Assembly: GCF_013167215.1 (NCBI RefSeq)
Contig: NZ_JABJWY010000038.1
Location: 398,765-462,764 of the forward strand
DNA: 64,000 bases
Source of the DNA: Sphingobacterium prati
Lineage (GTDB): Bacteria; Bacteroidota; Bacteroidia; Sphingobacteriales; Sphingobacteriaceae
Direction of reading: 5' to 3'
Part shown: positions 44,282 to 54,211 of the stretch, piece after piece
How positions within the stretch are numbered: the first letter of the stretch is position 1
How the letters are laid out: every line of letters begins with the position of its first letter
Notes under the pieces: generated by a model
What the model was told of the DNA's origin: nothing
The model's database searches: none
Seen by the model: the letters and a program-made list of their open reading frames with translations, nothing else
Program-made: the position numbers and the translations under genes

Positions 44282-44561
44282 TTGTCTTTATGAATATTTT
44301 ATTGCTTTTTCAGCTACTCTCCAGTTGGCCTACCGGTGCGGTTTGGATGATTTCCGTCCCATATTTCAAACAGCAATTTCAAAATTGAATGGCAAATTGT
44401 TCTTGAATTGAGGCCGCACGGATGCGCTGCATAGGATACAACTGTGAGCAAGGAATGAAACTGTGCACAAAGATACTGCTGTAGGAGGGATTTAATTTTG
44501 TATAGTCGGACGGATTTTTGTTCAATTGCGCCATGTTGTGAAAAAAATGTAATTTTAAATC

Positions 44562-45371
44562 ATGGAACTGGAACAACTAGCAGCTATCGATGACGATCAG
44601 GACGACTTTTATGTATGCCATACATATGTAGATCGGATTGATCCCCGTGAATATATACATCGGAAAGCACGGTTACTTTATGCTGATGGTGGAATTATCC
44701 ATGTCTTTACCGCTACGCAGCATTGGTATTTGCCGGGGCGTTTTTACATGTGGATTCCAGCAAATACTACTTATCATCTGGAAAGTTCCAGTTCCCGCAT
44801 TCATCTGTATAGCTTTTATTTTAAAGAACAGAAAGTGGCTCACTCTGTTCTTTTAAATCCCAATATATTTTTGAGCAACGACCTGATGCGGGAGATGTTC
44901 TTATTTGCCCAGGATTGGGAAGGGCGAATTAATAAAAAGAACAGCTATTCAAAATATTGTTTATTACGTGCGATGATGGCTATTATCCCTGAGATGAGCC
45001 CGCCGATCGATGCTTTCCCGATGCAGCATCCTTACCCGAAAAGCGAAAAGCTTCAGCGTATTGCCAGGTATTTAAATACGAATATTGATCAGGCCTTTAC
45101 AATCGAGCAGGTAGCAACACAGTTTGGGATGAGTAGCCGGTCCCTTTCACGGCTTTTTAAGGAGGATATGGGTATTAGCTATATCCGTTTTTTGAGAGCC
45201 ATACGCATTGCGAAGGCCTTGGAACTGATGGCTGAAAATACCTATTCCATTTTAGAAATTGCAATGCGGGTTGGTTACAATGAACTGTCGTCTTTCAGTA
45301 ATATCTTTACACGTGTTACGGGTATCCGGCCTTCGGTTTATATGTCGAAAATCAATGAATACAAAAATTGA
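44562..45371 (+). CDS. AraC-family transcriptional regulator
   Basis: The 269-residue protein has an N-terminal cupin-like sensing domain (about 20-120) and a C-terminal double helix-turn-helix (about 165-265) with FTIEQVATQFGMSSRSLSRL and LEIAMRVGYNELSSFSNIFT. It is divergent from the EmrAB-like genes across 280 bases that hold no other gene, and probably controls them in response to an exported compound. Confidence 0.92.
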   Translation: MELEQLAAIDDDQDDFYVCHTYVDRIDPREYIHRKARLLYADGGIIHVFTATQHWYLPGRFYMWIPANTTYHLESSSSRIHLYSFYFKEQKVAHSVLLNPNIFLSNDLMREMFLFAQDWEGRINKKNSYSKYCLLRAMMAIIPEMSPPIDAFPMQHPYPKSEKLQRIARYLNTNIDQAFTIEQVATQFGMSSRSLSRLFKEDMGISYIRFLRAIRIAKALELMAENTYSILEIAMRVGYNELSSFSNIFTRVTGIRPSVYMSKINEYKN

Positions 45372-45381
45372 TTGGACTGAA

Positions 45382-48267
45382 TTACGCCAAAAGTTCATGT
45401 AGGTCTTCCTGAGAAAGGGATTTTATAAAGCTTTCTTCAGTTGTAATAAGAGTTTGTGCAATAGATTTCTTCCTGTTCTGCAGTGCCAATATTTTCTCTT
45501 CGACGGTGTCTTTGCTGATGAATTTATAGATAAATACATTTCGCGTTTGTCCAATGCGATGTGAACGGTCTACAGCTTGTTGTTCTACCGCAGGATTCCA
45601 CCATGGATCTAATATAAAAACGTAATCTGCTTCAATTAGGTTGAGTCCCACACCACCAGCTTTGATCGATATTAAGAACAATTTGGTGTTATTGTTTTTA
45701 CGGAACTGACTGACAGCTTCGTCCCGATTTTTAGTCCCACCATCCAGGTAGGCATAGTTTGTTCCTTTCTTATCAAAATATTGTCTGAAGATATTAAGCT
45801 GTTTGACGAACTGGGAAAAAATAAGGACTTTGTTTCCGCGTTGCATGACCATTTCAAGTGTTTCAATAACAGCGTCGAATTTCCCCGAATCACCTATAAA
45901 ATCCTCGTCGACCATTCTGGGGTGATTGGCAAGTTGACGGAGTTTGGTCAGTCCCTGTAACAAAGCAATCTGAGTCGATTTCGGTTTGTTGTCCATTTGG
46001 CCATCAAGAATCGCATTACGATATTCCGACTTCACTTTTTCATAAAGTTCTGACTGTTTATCAGTCATTTCGCAATAAAGAACCTGCTCTGTTTTGGGTG
46101 GTAGCTCTGTCGCGACTTGATCTTTTGTGCGCCTTAAAATGAAAGGTTTGACAATCGCCTGGAGACGTTGCGCTTTTTCTTCATCTTTTTTCTTTTCGAT
46201 GGGCTGTACAAATTCTTTTTGAAAATAAGTGTAACTTCCCAACAAACCTGGATTGGTAAAATGCATTTGTGCCCAAAGATCAGAAACAGAGTTTTCAACG
46301 GGCGTGCCACTTAAGGCGAGTTTATTTTTACTCTTTAAACTCTTTATGGCCTTGAACGATTTTGATGTTGGATTTTTGATGTTTTGGCTTTCATCTAAAA
46401 TGATGTAATTAAAATAAAATCCACTTAATATATCTTCATCAATGCGAGCAATGCCGTAAGTTGTAATAACGAGATCATATTTGGTGAACAGTGAAACATC
46501 TTTTATGCGATTGTTTCCCGTATGCAAATGGATCTTCAGTTGGGGGGCAAATTGATGTGCTTCTTTCTGCCAGTTATAAACAAGCGATGTTGGCAATACC
46601 AAGAGTGAGGTGTGTACTTCCTGCGGATCGATAATTTGCTCTTTTTGCTGTTGTAATAAGGCTAAGGTCTGAATGGTCTTACCCAGTCCCATATCATCTG
46701 CAAGGCAGCCGCCAAATTTATATTGTTTTAGAAAATTGAACCAATTGTATCCTGCTTTCTGATAAGGCCGCAGGTTTCCTTTAAAATGTTTAGGTTCTGG
46801 GATATCAGCAATTTCTTCGAAAGTAGCGAGATTTTGTAATTTACGGTTGAAAACCAATTTGGTATGTTCACTGATCTCAAAGAGTAGACCGATATGTACC
46901 TTATTTAATTTAAGCTCATGTCTATCGGCAGAGAACTGGAATAAATGGTTGTATTGAGCAAACCATTCCTCTGGGATCATGGCGATTTCACCATTTGGTA
47001 AAGTAAATTCTTTGATATTGTTTAGAATATGGTTTCTTAACTGAATAAAAGGAATTTCGTAGGGGCCAAATTTCGCAATAGCACTGATATCGAACCAGTC
47101 ATTATCCTCATCTATGGCGATGTCCAAGGAGGTATGTCCAATGAAAAAGCGTTTTTGTTCGCTGTTTTGTATGATTTGAAATCCAAGGGCTTTTATTTGC
47201 TCCTGATGATTATTTATCCAGTCAAATACCGAAATCCGTTTTTCGGATTGCATAGTTGGCGCAAGCAATCCAAGCTGGCGGTCCAGATCTTCCAGAGCCA
47301 ACGCTTTTAGATTTTCCAGCTGCTGTTCTTCCCATTGTAAAGAGCGTTTGACCCGATGGAAGATATATAAGTCCTCTTTCTCGTTATATTCCATTCGGAC
47401 GGTCACTTTATTTTCAGCTCCTGCCGTAAACGTATGGGGGCCATAATTGAATTGCAATTGTAATTGTGAAGGGCCATCTTCCACGTAGATTAAATGGAGT
47501 AAGGGGATTGCCTGATGCTGATGTGTCTGGATTTCAAAACCCTCTGCATAGACATGGTAGCGTTCAATCAGTCCGCAAACGAAGGTTTCAAAATATTTTT
47601 TTTCCGTACTTCTTCCGACCGAAATGTATCGCTTATTGAGAAAGGGGCTAAGTTTTTTTCCTTCAAGTGCTTGGTCGAAAAAGTATAAGGTATTATTTAA
47701 AAGAAGCCAGGCTTGGGCGTTAGTCAAAACAATGGCATTCTTAAACATAAATTCCAAGCGTTGATTTTCGTACTTTATTGTTGGGAAGTAACGTGTCTCT
47801 TCCTCATTACGGCGAAAATGGAAGAGGATAGAGGCCGCCGACGTTGCCAATTTAATTTCTTGGTCTGCTGGATAACCATCTTTACTCATCATAAACAGTG
47901 GTTTATCGCCTATCGCCTCAAAGCATTGAATCATCTTTTCATCAATCTTTGGCCGCAATAAATCATAGAGTTTTTTGTCAAAGACTTTAGAGAAGAAGTC
48001 TACGGGCCTGATTGCTTTTTTATAATATTTCTTAATGAGGTTGGTCTGTTCAATGTCGTCGAGCAATCGGATTAGCTTGTAATCTACCTCGTCCAATTCT
48101 GCTGCATAGGCATCTACGGTATTGCTAAATATACGTTGATATCGTAGTGAGTAAGTCCCATTGGGATTGAGTTTGACCATATGTGGCTCAATGAGATAGC
48201 CGAGATAAGGATGCTCACAAATAGAATAAACGATTTTATATACTGGAAATGACTTTGACTGTTGCAT
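45382..48267 (-). CDS. SNF2/RapA-family DEAD-like helicase
   Basis: The protein (961 residues from the ATG at 48267) has an N-terminal bacterial SNF2-associated region (about 1-480), then the ATPase with DDMGLGKTIQT (Walker A, about 525), a DESQ box in IILDESQNIKNP, LSGTPVENS, and the C-terminal helicase lobe ending with SHRIGQ. SNF2 ATPases move along duplex DNA and remodel bound proteins, including RNA polymerase. The longer start at 48309 adds 14 hydrophobic residues and is less likely. Confidence 0.93.
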   Translation of the reverse strand: MQQSKSFPVYKIVYSICEHPYLGYLIEPHMVKLNPNGTYSLRYQRIFSNTVDAYAAELDEVDYKLIRLLDDIEQTNLIKKYYKKAIRPVDFFSKVFDKKLYDLLRPKIDEKMIQCFEAIGDKPLFMMSKDGYPADQEIKLATSAASILFHFRRNEEETRYFPTIKYENQRLEFMFKNAIVLTNAQAWLLLNNTLYFFDQALEGKKLSPFLNKRYISVGRSTEKKYFETFVCGLIERYHVYAEGFEIQTHQHQAIPLLHLIYVEDGPSQLQLQFNYGPHTFTAGAENKVTVRMEYNEKEDLYIFHRVKRSLQWEEQQLENLKALALEDLDRQLGLLAPTMQSEKRISVFDWINNHQEQIKALGFQIIQNSEQKRFFIGHTSLDIAIDEDNDWFDISAIAKFGPYEIPFIQLRNHILNNIKEFTLPNGEIAMIPEEWFAQYNHLFQFSADRHELKLNKVHIGLLFEISEHTKLVFNRKLQNLATFEEIADIPEPKHFKGNLRPYQKAGYNWFNFLKQYKFGGCLADDMGLGKTIQTLALLQQQKEQIIDPQEVHTSLLVLPTSLVYNWQKEAHQFAPQLKIHLHTGNNRIKDVSLFTKYDLVITTYGIARIDEDILSGFYFNYIILDESQNIKNPTSKSFKAIKSLKSKNKLALSGTPVENSVSDLWAQMHFTNPGLLGSYTYFQKEFVQPIEKKKDEEKAQRLQAIVKPFILRRTKDQVATELPPKTEQVLYCEMTDKQSELYEKVKSEYRNAILDGQMDNKPKSTQIALLQGLTKLRQLANHPRMVDEDFIGDSGKFDAVIETLEMVMQRGNKVLIFSQFVKQLNIFRQYFDKKGTNYAYLDGGTKNRDEAVSQFRKNNNTKLFLISIKAGGVGLNLIEADYVFILDPWWNPAVEQQAVDRSHRIGQTRNVFIYKFISKDTVEEKILALQNRKKSIAQTLITTEESFIKSLSQEDLHELLA

Positions 48268-48451
48268 TAAAAATAGCGGACCTTGTAAATAAAGGTATCT
48301 AATATACAATAAAATATACCATTAAACGTAATTTGCCGAATGAAATTTAAAAAAATATAGATTACAGAAACTGCCTGTAATATTTTAGGTAATAAATTGG
48401 CCTCGTATCAAGACTATACTGAATGGCGATAGCACTATGTCTTTCCAAATA

Positions 48452-49231
48452 CTAGCAGTTGCCCTCAAAAACGAATTGAGCAGGGCCTTTGAGAAAAACA
48501 TTTGTAAAGCTATTTTCTTTCTTATGAAAAGAGATGTACAATTGTCCACCTAATACGCGAATTGGGATGACGATATCACCTTCAAGGTTCATCTGTAAGG
48601 CCACGGCCATTGCTGCAGCAGTAGCGCCAGTACCACAGGCATAAGTTTCGTCTTCTACACCACGCTCAAATGTGCGTAAGAAATAACCATTTTCCTCTTT
48701 CTCTATAAAATTGACATTGATGCCGTCGTTGGCATAGGTAGCGTTGTTGCGAATTGAGTAACCATCCTGAAAAACATTTTTTTCTTTAAGGTTTGTAACG
48801 AAACTAACGTAATGGGGTGACCCGGTGTGCAGGATGTAAGCATCGCCATCCCGTCCAAATTCATGGACGTCGATCATTTGCAGGTTGACAAGTTCAGCGG
48901 AAAGGAAAGCATGGTGTGTACCGTCTACTGCCAGAAAGTCAGTCTTGTCAGTGATAATTCCTAAATCATGTGCAAAGGCCACAATACAACGTCCGCCATT
49001 GCCACACATACTCCCCTCTCGACCATCAGCATTATAGTAAATCATCTCAAAATCGTAATTTTCTTTGTTTTGAAGCAGCATGAGGCCATCCGCGCCTATC
49101 CCAAACCTGCGGTCACAGAGGCTTTTCACCAGTGCTTCGTCCGCCCGGTCAAATGAATTGTCGCGATTATCGACTAGGATGAAATCATTGCCCGCTCCCT
49201 GATATTTTGAAAATCTTATTTTCGATGCCAT
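48452..49231 (-). CDS. dapF: Diaminopimelate epimerase
   Basis: The 259-residue protein (start chosen at 49231, MASKIRFSKYQGAGNDF) carries both catalytic cysteines: Cys76 in MCGNGGRC and Cys199 in YACGTGA. It converts LL- to meso-diaminopimelate for lysine and peptidoglycan. A minus-strand -7 element lies 18 bases upstream. Confidence 0.96.
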   Translation of the reverse strand: MASKIRFSKYQGAGNDFILVDNRDNSFDRADEALVKSLCDRRFGIGADGLMLLQNKENYDFEMIYYNADGREGSMCGNGGRCIVAFAHDLGIITDKTDFLAVDGTHHAFLSAELVNLQMIDVHEFGRDGDAYILHTGSPHYVSFVTNLKEKNVFQDGYSIRNNATYANDGINVNFIEKEENGYFLRTFERGVEDETYACGTGATAAAMAVALQMNLEGDIVIPIRVLGGQLYISFHKKENSFTNVFLKGPAQFVFEGNC

Positions 49232-49249
49232 TCTATTGATTTGAAGTAA

Positions 49250-49257
49250 CAAAAATA
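49250..49257 (-). promoter_or_regulatory. -7 element of dapF (minus strand)
   Basis: CAAAAATA on the plus strand reads TATTTTTG on the minus strand, a match to TAnnTTTG, 18 bases before the dapF ATG. No exact -33 element was seen at the right distance. Confidence 0.5.
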
Positions 49258-49372
49258 CGTTTTTTTGTTACAAAAAAACGGCAGGAAGTTAAGATTTGTT
49301 AAAATTATTGCATTTGTCTAGCAATTAACATTTTTTAACGTGTCGGATTTTCCGAAGGCCTCGAAATGGTAT

Positions 49373-49380
49373 TACATTTG
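49373..49380 (+). promoter_or_regulatory. -7 element of the HtrA-type protease gene
   Basis: TACATTTG matches TAnnTTTG; the ATG is 81 bases downstream, giving a long 5' leader. The -33 region has only a T-rich stretch. Confidence 0.5.
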
Positions 49381-49461
49381 AACATATCCGAATAAAATCG
49401 GTAATTTTAAGAGCAAAAATTATCAGCTTATATTAAGACAATTTAAAATAGAAATAAGTTT

Positions 49462-51018
49462 ATGAATAAGGTCGGTTTAACGCTATTAACAGCTGTTTTC
49501 GGTGGAGCAGTAGCATTAGGTGGTTACAAGCTTATTGAAAATAAGAAACTTGATAGTATGTCTTTTGAGGACAAACAGAAAGTTTATTTTGCCAATAACC
49601 CTACAGGAGTCATGTCTTCAACAGGCAATCCTGATTTTACACAAGCATCTGCGGCGGTAGCTCCAGGTGTCGTACATATTAAGACAACATATAGTCGAAA
49701 GGGTTCGCAACAATCACAAGGTTCTCCATTCGACATGTTTGAGGAATTCTTCGGTATGCCACAGGGTGGGGGACGCCGTCAGATGCAGGCGCAACCTGTG
49801 CAAGCGTCAGGATCTGGGGTCATTATCTCTGACGATGGGTATATTGTTACCAATAACCACGTCGTAGAGGATGCTGATAAGATCGAGGTGGTGCTAACAG
49901 ACAAACGCACTTATGAAGCGAAGTTGATCGGTCGTGACCCAAATACGGATATCGCTTTATTAAAAGTAGCAGGAAAAGGTCTTCCTGTTGTAAAGTTGGG
50001 TAACTCGGACAATGTCAGCGTAGGCGAATGGGTATTGGCCTTTGGTTATCCACTTGGGCTTCAATCAACCGTAACAGCTGGTATTGTCAGCGCAACAGGT
50101 CGCGATATTGGTATCTTAAGAGAGGGACAGCAACAACGTGGCAATCCTTTTGGGGGTGTTACAGAGCAACCACTTGCAAGCTCTGCCATCGAGTCTTTTA
50201 TCCAAACTGATGCGGTGATCAATAAAGGGAATAGCGGTGGCGCATTAACCAATGCCTCCGGTGAATTAATCGGTATCAACTCTGCTATTGCGTCACCAAC
50301 AGGTGTGTATGCAGGTTATGGTTTTGCTATTCCTGTCAATTTAGTGAAAAAGATTGTAGATGATTTTGTAGAATTTGGTAATGTAAAACGCGGCTATATT
50401 GGTGTTAGTTATGTGCCGATAACCTCAGAACTGGCCAAAGAAAAAGGGATCACCGATGTCAATGGTTTATATGTGGAAGATGCGGTAGCTGGTGGAGCTG
50501 CGGCAGCTGCAGGGATCAAAAAAGGTGATATCTTGACTAAAATCAATGGTAAGACCATTACAGGATCGCCTGTATTAAGTGAGACGATCGGCCGTCTACG
50601 CCCAGGGGATAAAGTGAATATTACCTACAAACGTGATGGTAAAGAAAAACAGGTTACACTGACATTGAAAGGTGAAGAGTCTTTGAAATCAGCATCTAGC
50701 GCCAGCGGAAAAGCGTCAAAAAGTGCAACCGAAATTTATAACAAATTGGGTGCTAGCTTTATTCCTGCTTCTGCAGCGAAAAAGAAAGAACTGGGTGTAA
50801 ACTCTGGCGTCGTGGTGACACAGGTAAACCGTGGTGGTATATTTGATTATTTTGGTGTCGAAAGGGGTTTAGTGATCACTGAGGTTAATGGAAAAGCCGT
50901 GAACAGTGTTGATGATATCGAATCTGCATTGGGAGCAACGCAACGCAATATCGTTCGCTTAAAAGGTGTATCTCCACAAGGAGGCGCTGTTCAGCTAAGC
51001 TTCCCAGTGGAATATTAA
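49462..51018 (+). CDS. Periplasmic serine protease, DegP/HtrA (Do) family
   Basis: The 518-residue protein has an N-terminal membrane or signal segment (5-25), a trypsin-like domain with the triad His133 (TNNHVVED), Asp163 (NTDIALL) and Ser258 (NKGNSGGA), and two PDZ domains (about 300-390 and 425-515). A glycine- and glutamine-rich insertion lies near 80-115. It degrades or chaperones misfolded envelope proteins. A hairpin terminator follows. Confidence 0.96.
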   Translation: MNKVGLTLLTAVFGGAVALGGYKLIENKKLDSMSFEDKQKVYFANNPTGVMSSTGNPDFTQASAAVAPGVVHIKTTYSRKGSQQSQGSPFDMFEEFFGMPQGGGRRQMQAQPVQASGSGVIISDDGYIVTNNHVVEDADKIEVVLTDKRTYEAKLIGRDPNTDIALLKVAGKGLPVVKLGNSDNVSVGEWVLAFGYPLGLQSTVTAGIVSATGRDIGILREGQQQRGNPFGGVTEQPLASSAIESFIQTDAVINKGNSGGALTNASGELIGINSAIASPTGVYAGYGFAIPVNLVKKIVDDFVEFGNVKRGYIGVSYVPITSELAKEKGITDVNGLYVEDAVAGGAAAAAGIKKGDILTKINGKTITGSPVLSETIGRLRPGDKVNITYKRDGKEKQVTLTLKGEESLKSASSASGKASKSATEIYNKLGASFIPASAAKKKELGVNSGVVVTQVNRGGIFDYFGVERGLVITEVNGKAVNSVDDIESALGATQRNIVRLKGVSPQGGAVQLSFPVEY

Positions 51019-51053
51019 AAATTGAATTAAGAATTGGTTGATTAATATAGTTT

Positions 51054-51091
51054 AGGTGGTTCTAGCCGTAAGGTTAGGCCACCTTTTTTAT
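51054..51091 (+). terminator. Terminator after the HtrA-type gene
   Basis: AGGTGG/CCACCT form the outer stem and CTAGCC/GGTTAG the inner stem around GTAA, followed by a T run. Confidence 0.85.
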
Positions 51092-51401
51092 TTAAGGGCC
51101 AAGCGAAAGGGCCTAGCGTATTTTAAATGCCTATGTTTGATACCTTAGAGCCATGAAATTGAATTTTACCCCTGTTGCCAAAACATGATCAAGGTGTTGA
51201 GGTCGTCACAGGAAAGTACGATTTCATCCGGATTGTTTCTTTAATAGTTTAAGTTTAGTTATTTTGTGCAATAAAGTATGATAAACTGATCCTGTTAGTA
51301 ATGTAACAGCAATATAGTTTATGATTTAGTTATTATAAAAACATAGGCTCATGAAAGTTTAATATTCGTATTCTATTTCATAGCATAAAAAAAATATTTA
51401 G
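51092..51401. other. Gap upstream of the LMW phosphatase gene
   Basis: No gene is recognised in this 310-base AT-rich stretch. AAGGGCC ... GGGCCTA near 51093-51116 may form a small hairpin. Short frames are open on both strands but none is convincing. Confidence 0.5.
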
Positions 51402-51845
51402 ATGAAAATTTTAATGGTTTGTTTGGGAAATATCTGTCGTTCGCCATTGGCACATGGTATATTAAAGCAAAAAATAAAAGATAAACAATTAAACTGGGTT
51501 GTAGAATCTGCTGGTACAGGTGATTGGCATATTGGTGAGGCACCCGACCGAAGGGCAATTGCAATTGCAAAGAAGTATGGTGTTGATATCTCCGGCCAAA
51601 GGGCAAGGCATTTTCGACCTGCCTTTTTTAATGAATATGACCTTATTTTTGTAATGGATCGACAGAATTTTGAAGATGTGTGCGCACTGGCTGAAGACAA
51701 AAATGATCTGGAGAAAGTACAATTATTTTTAGATAATGATGTTGTACCTGATCCGTATTTTGATGATAATTTGTTCGACCCGGTATTTCAGATGATTGAC
51801 AAGCGCTGTACGGAGGTGATCGAAAAAGTATCTTTGTCGTCGTAA
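51402..51845 (+). CDS. Low-molecular-weight protein tyrosine phosphatase
   Basis: The 147-residue protein begins MKILMVCLGNICRSPLA, the C-x5-R-S phosphate loop with Cys7, Arg13 and Ser14, and has the general acid Asp117 in VPDPYFDD. It removes phosphate from tyrosine residues or small molecules in the cytoplasm. It is monocistronic. Confidence 0.96.
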   Translation: MKILMVCLGNICRSPLAHGILKQKIKDKQLNWVVESAGTGDWHIGEAPDRRAIAIAKKYGVDISGQRARHFRPAFFNEYDLIFVMDRQNFEDVCALAEDKNDLEKVQLFLDNDVVPDPYFDDNLFDPVFQMIDKRCTEVIEKVSLSS

Positions 51846-52042
51846 ATGTTTATAATTTTACAGCAAAATCATGGAGTAATTCCTGATTTTCATTGGCTTA
51901 CAACACCGAGAGAGAATAGGAAACAATTTAACATGTCACTATGCATAAATCATGGGTGAAAAATAGCGATGAATAATGTTTTATCACAAGACAATGAAAT
52001 TAGTCTATCAAGCCGTTGTCTTAGTTCGTATAAAGGAAAAAA

Positions 52043-52390
52043 ATGAAAGCAGCAGAAGTAAATAAGAAGTGGAGCATACTACAGGGCGAAATTGCTTCTT
52101 TATTTGATATGGAAAAGCCTGACATCAAGGTATGCTTATTCCTAATCGGTGTACAGGAATTGGGGAAAGGTCCGCAGACCTTCTCGAAACGGCAAAAAGA
52201 GGAATTGATGCATATTGCAACATGCCGCCTATTCAGTGCCATGGGTTTTTATAGCCTAAAGGGATTGGACGAAGAAGGCTGGCCACATTGGGAATTGATC
52301 AAGCCTATTCCTAATTATACGTTATTGGAACAAGAGCTTATCATGAAGTCCTTGATTATTGATTATTTTGAAGAATTAAACGTCATCTAA
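52043..52390 (+). CDS. Conserved-looking hypothetical protein (115 residues)
   Basis: I do not recognise a family. The protein is soluble, acidic and helical, with LFLIGVQELGKGPQTFSKRQ in the middle and GFYSLKGLDEEGWPHWELI later. It lies three bases before the cyclophilin gene and is probably cotranscribed and translationally coupled with it. The coding call rests on length, composition and position. Confidence 0.7.
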   Translation: MKAAEVNKKWSILQGEIASLFDMEKPDIKVCLFLIGVQELGKGPQTFSKRQKEELMHIATCRLFSAMGFYSLKGLDEEGWPHWELIKPIPNYTLLEQELIMKSLIIDYFEELNVI

Positions 52391-52393
52391 CGC

Positions 52394-53152
52394 ATGAGAT
52401 TTTTAAAAGTTTGTTTAGTAGCAATATTTTGCTTTTTGCAGGTCATGGCATTTGCTGCCAGACCGGAATATAAGTATGTTCAGATTATTACAGATAAAGG
52501 AACCTGTGTGCTGCGGTTATATAATGAAACACCAAAACATCGGGACAATTTTGTGAAGCTGGCAAAAACGAAATACTATGATGGCACATTCTTTCATCGG
52601 GTGATTCAAAACTTTATGATTCAAGGTGGTGACCCTGACTCAAAGAATGCTGTTGGTGGGGCTCAATTAGGTAATGGAGGACCTGGCTATACGATCCCTG
52701 CTGAAATAGAGGATGGACTGTTTCATAAGAAAGGTGCTATCGGTGCTGCTCGGGACAACAATCCAGCGAAGGCATCTTCAGGATCGCAGTTTTACCTTGT
52801 TCAAGGTAAGGTATTTACTCCTGAAGATCTCAATCGTCTTGAACAGACACGGATGAATGGAAAGAAATTTTCTGAAACCCAGCGGCAGGCTTATACCACA
52901 ATTGGTGGTGCTCCACATTTGGACTGGAATTATACTGTATTTGGTGAATTAGTAAAAGGAATAGAGGTAATTGACCAGATTGCGGCAGTTAAAACCGATA
53001 AGAATGACCGACCGGAAGTGGACCAGAAAATGACTATGCATCTACTGACCAGACGCGAGGCACTTAATCTGGAGCGCGAGCTGAAAGGTTTACAGCCGCA
53101 GACTGGCTTCTTTACCAAGATAAGTGATTTATTTTCTTCCAAAGATTATTAA
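52394..53152 (+). CDS. Secreted peptidyl-prolyl cis-trans isomerase, cyclophilin type
   Basis: The 252-residue protein has a signal peptide (1-22) and a cyclophilin domain (about 28-220) with FFHRVIQNFMIQGGDP (about 68-83), SSGSQFYLVQG and FGELVKGIEVID. The active-site Arg lies in FHRV. An insertion near 135-175 (TPEDLNRLEQTRMNGKKFSE) is typical of Bacteroidota members. It speeds proline isomerisation of envelope proteins. Confidence 0.94.
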   Translation: MRFLKVCLVAIFCFLQVMAFAARPEYKYVQIITDKGTCVLRLYNETPKHRDNFVKLAKTKYYDGTFFHRVIQNFMIQGGDPDSKNAVGGAQLGNGGPGYTIPAEIEDGLFHKKGAIGAARDNNPAKASSGSQFYLVQGKVFTPEDLNRLEQTRMNGKKFSETQRQAYTTIGGAPHLDWNYTVFGELVKGIEVIDQIAAVKTDKNDRPEVDQKMTMHLLTRREALNLERELKGLQPQTGFFTKISDLFSSKDY

Positions 53153-53316
53153 AATTACCATTAATGGATCTCGCTGTCAGAAAGATTTAAATTTATCGTC
53201 TCAGCGTATGAAGGAACTGGATCAGTCAAAAATAAAAAAATAGCAAGACGTTGTAAAATCTTAGGCTATAGGGGTTAACGTCTCAGATCTAATATCTTAA
53301 TACTCATATCTATACA

Positions 53317-54084
53317 ATGAAAATAGTAACCTATAATGTGAACGGTTTGCGAGCTGCTTTAAAGAAAGATTGGTTGGGCTGGCTAAAAAATGTGGATGCT
53401 GATGTCATCTGTCTTCAGGAGATTAAAGCTACTCAAGATCAAATTCCGGAAATCGTTCTCTTGGAAGAGATGGGATATGAACATTACTGGTATCCAGCTC
53501 AAAAAAAGGGGTATAGTGGGGTCGCTATTTTTACCAAAATTACGCCTGCACATGTCGAGTATGGATGTGGTCACGAAGACTATGATTTTGAGGGAAGGAT
53601 CATTCGGGCCGATTTTGATAAAGTTTCGGTGATGAGCACTTATTTTCCCTCTGGAACAACAGGGGGTGTAAGACAGGACTTTAAATATCGTTTTTTGGAT
53701 GATTTTCAATTGTATAGTGACAAGCTGCTGGTAGAGCGTCCGAATTTGGTCGTCTGTGGAGATTACAATATCTGTCATCGTGCAATTGATATTCATAATC
53801 CGAAATCAAATGCGAACTCTTCCGGATTTTTGCCTGAAGAACGCGAATGGATGGAAAATTTCATTCATTCGGGATACATTGATTCTTTCCGTCACTTGAA
53901 CCCAGAACCGCATAACTATACTTGGTGGAGTTATCGTGCCGGTGCCCGCGCCCGAAATCTGGGCTGGCGTATCGATTATAATATGGTATCAAAACCGTTA
54001 GCGTCACAGATCAAATCTTCACAGATTTTATCGAATGCAGTTCATTCGGACCATTGTCCAGTTTTATTGGAACTGGACGTGTAA
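53317..54084 (+). CDS. xth: Exodeoxyribonuclease III / AP endonuclease
   Basis: The 255-residue protein has the exonuclease III motifs: VTYNVNGLRAA (4-14), LQEIKA (metal Glu near 33), VCGDYNICHRAIDI, and the C-terminal RIDYNMVS and SDHCPV with the catalytic Asp-His. It cuts DNA at abasic sites and trims 3' ends. Confidence 0.96.
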   Translation: MKIVTYNVNGLRAALKKDWLGWLKNVDADVICLQEIKATQDQIPEIVLLEEMGYEHYWYPAQKKGYSGVAIFTKITPAHVEYGCGHEDYDFEGRIIRADFDKVSVMSTYFPSGTTGGVRQDFKYRFLDDFQLYSDKLLVERPNLVVCGDYNICHRAIDIHNPKSNANSSGFLPEEREWMENFIHSGYIDSFRHLNPEPHNYTWWSYRAGARARNLGWRIDYNMVSKPLASQIKSSQILSNAVHSDHCPVLLELDV

Positions 54085-54091
54085 CGAGCCA

Positions 54092-54148
54092 CATATCTCT
54101 AATAAAAAAGGCTTTCATTAACTGAAAGCCTTTTTTATTAGAGATATG
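54092..54148. terminator. 26-bp perfect hairpin between convergent xth and mrp genes
   Basis: Arms 54092-54117 and 54123-54148 are exact reverse complements with core AAAAAAGGCTTTCA, around a five-base loop. A and T runs allow use in both directions. Confidence 0.9.
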
Positions 54149-54211
54149 AACATTTTATTTGGAGACAGTCATCTGCAGCGCTATGTTGCCTGCGTCCTCC
54201 AAATGAAGTGC

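Noticed and set aside
53383..53796. A 137-codon minus-strand frame opposite xth
   Set aside because: It lies entirely within exonuclease III, whose motifs are complete on the plus strand.
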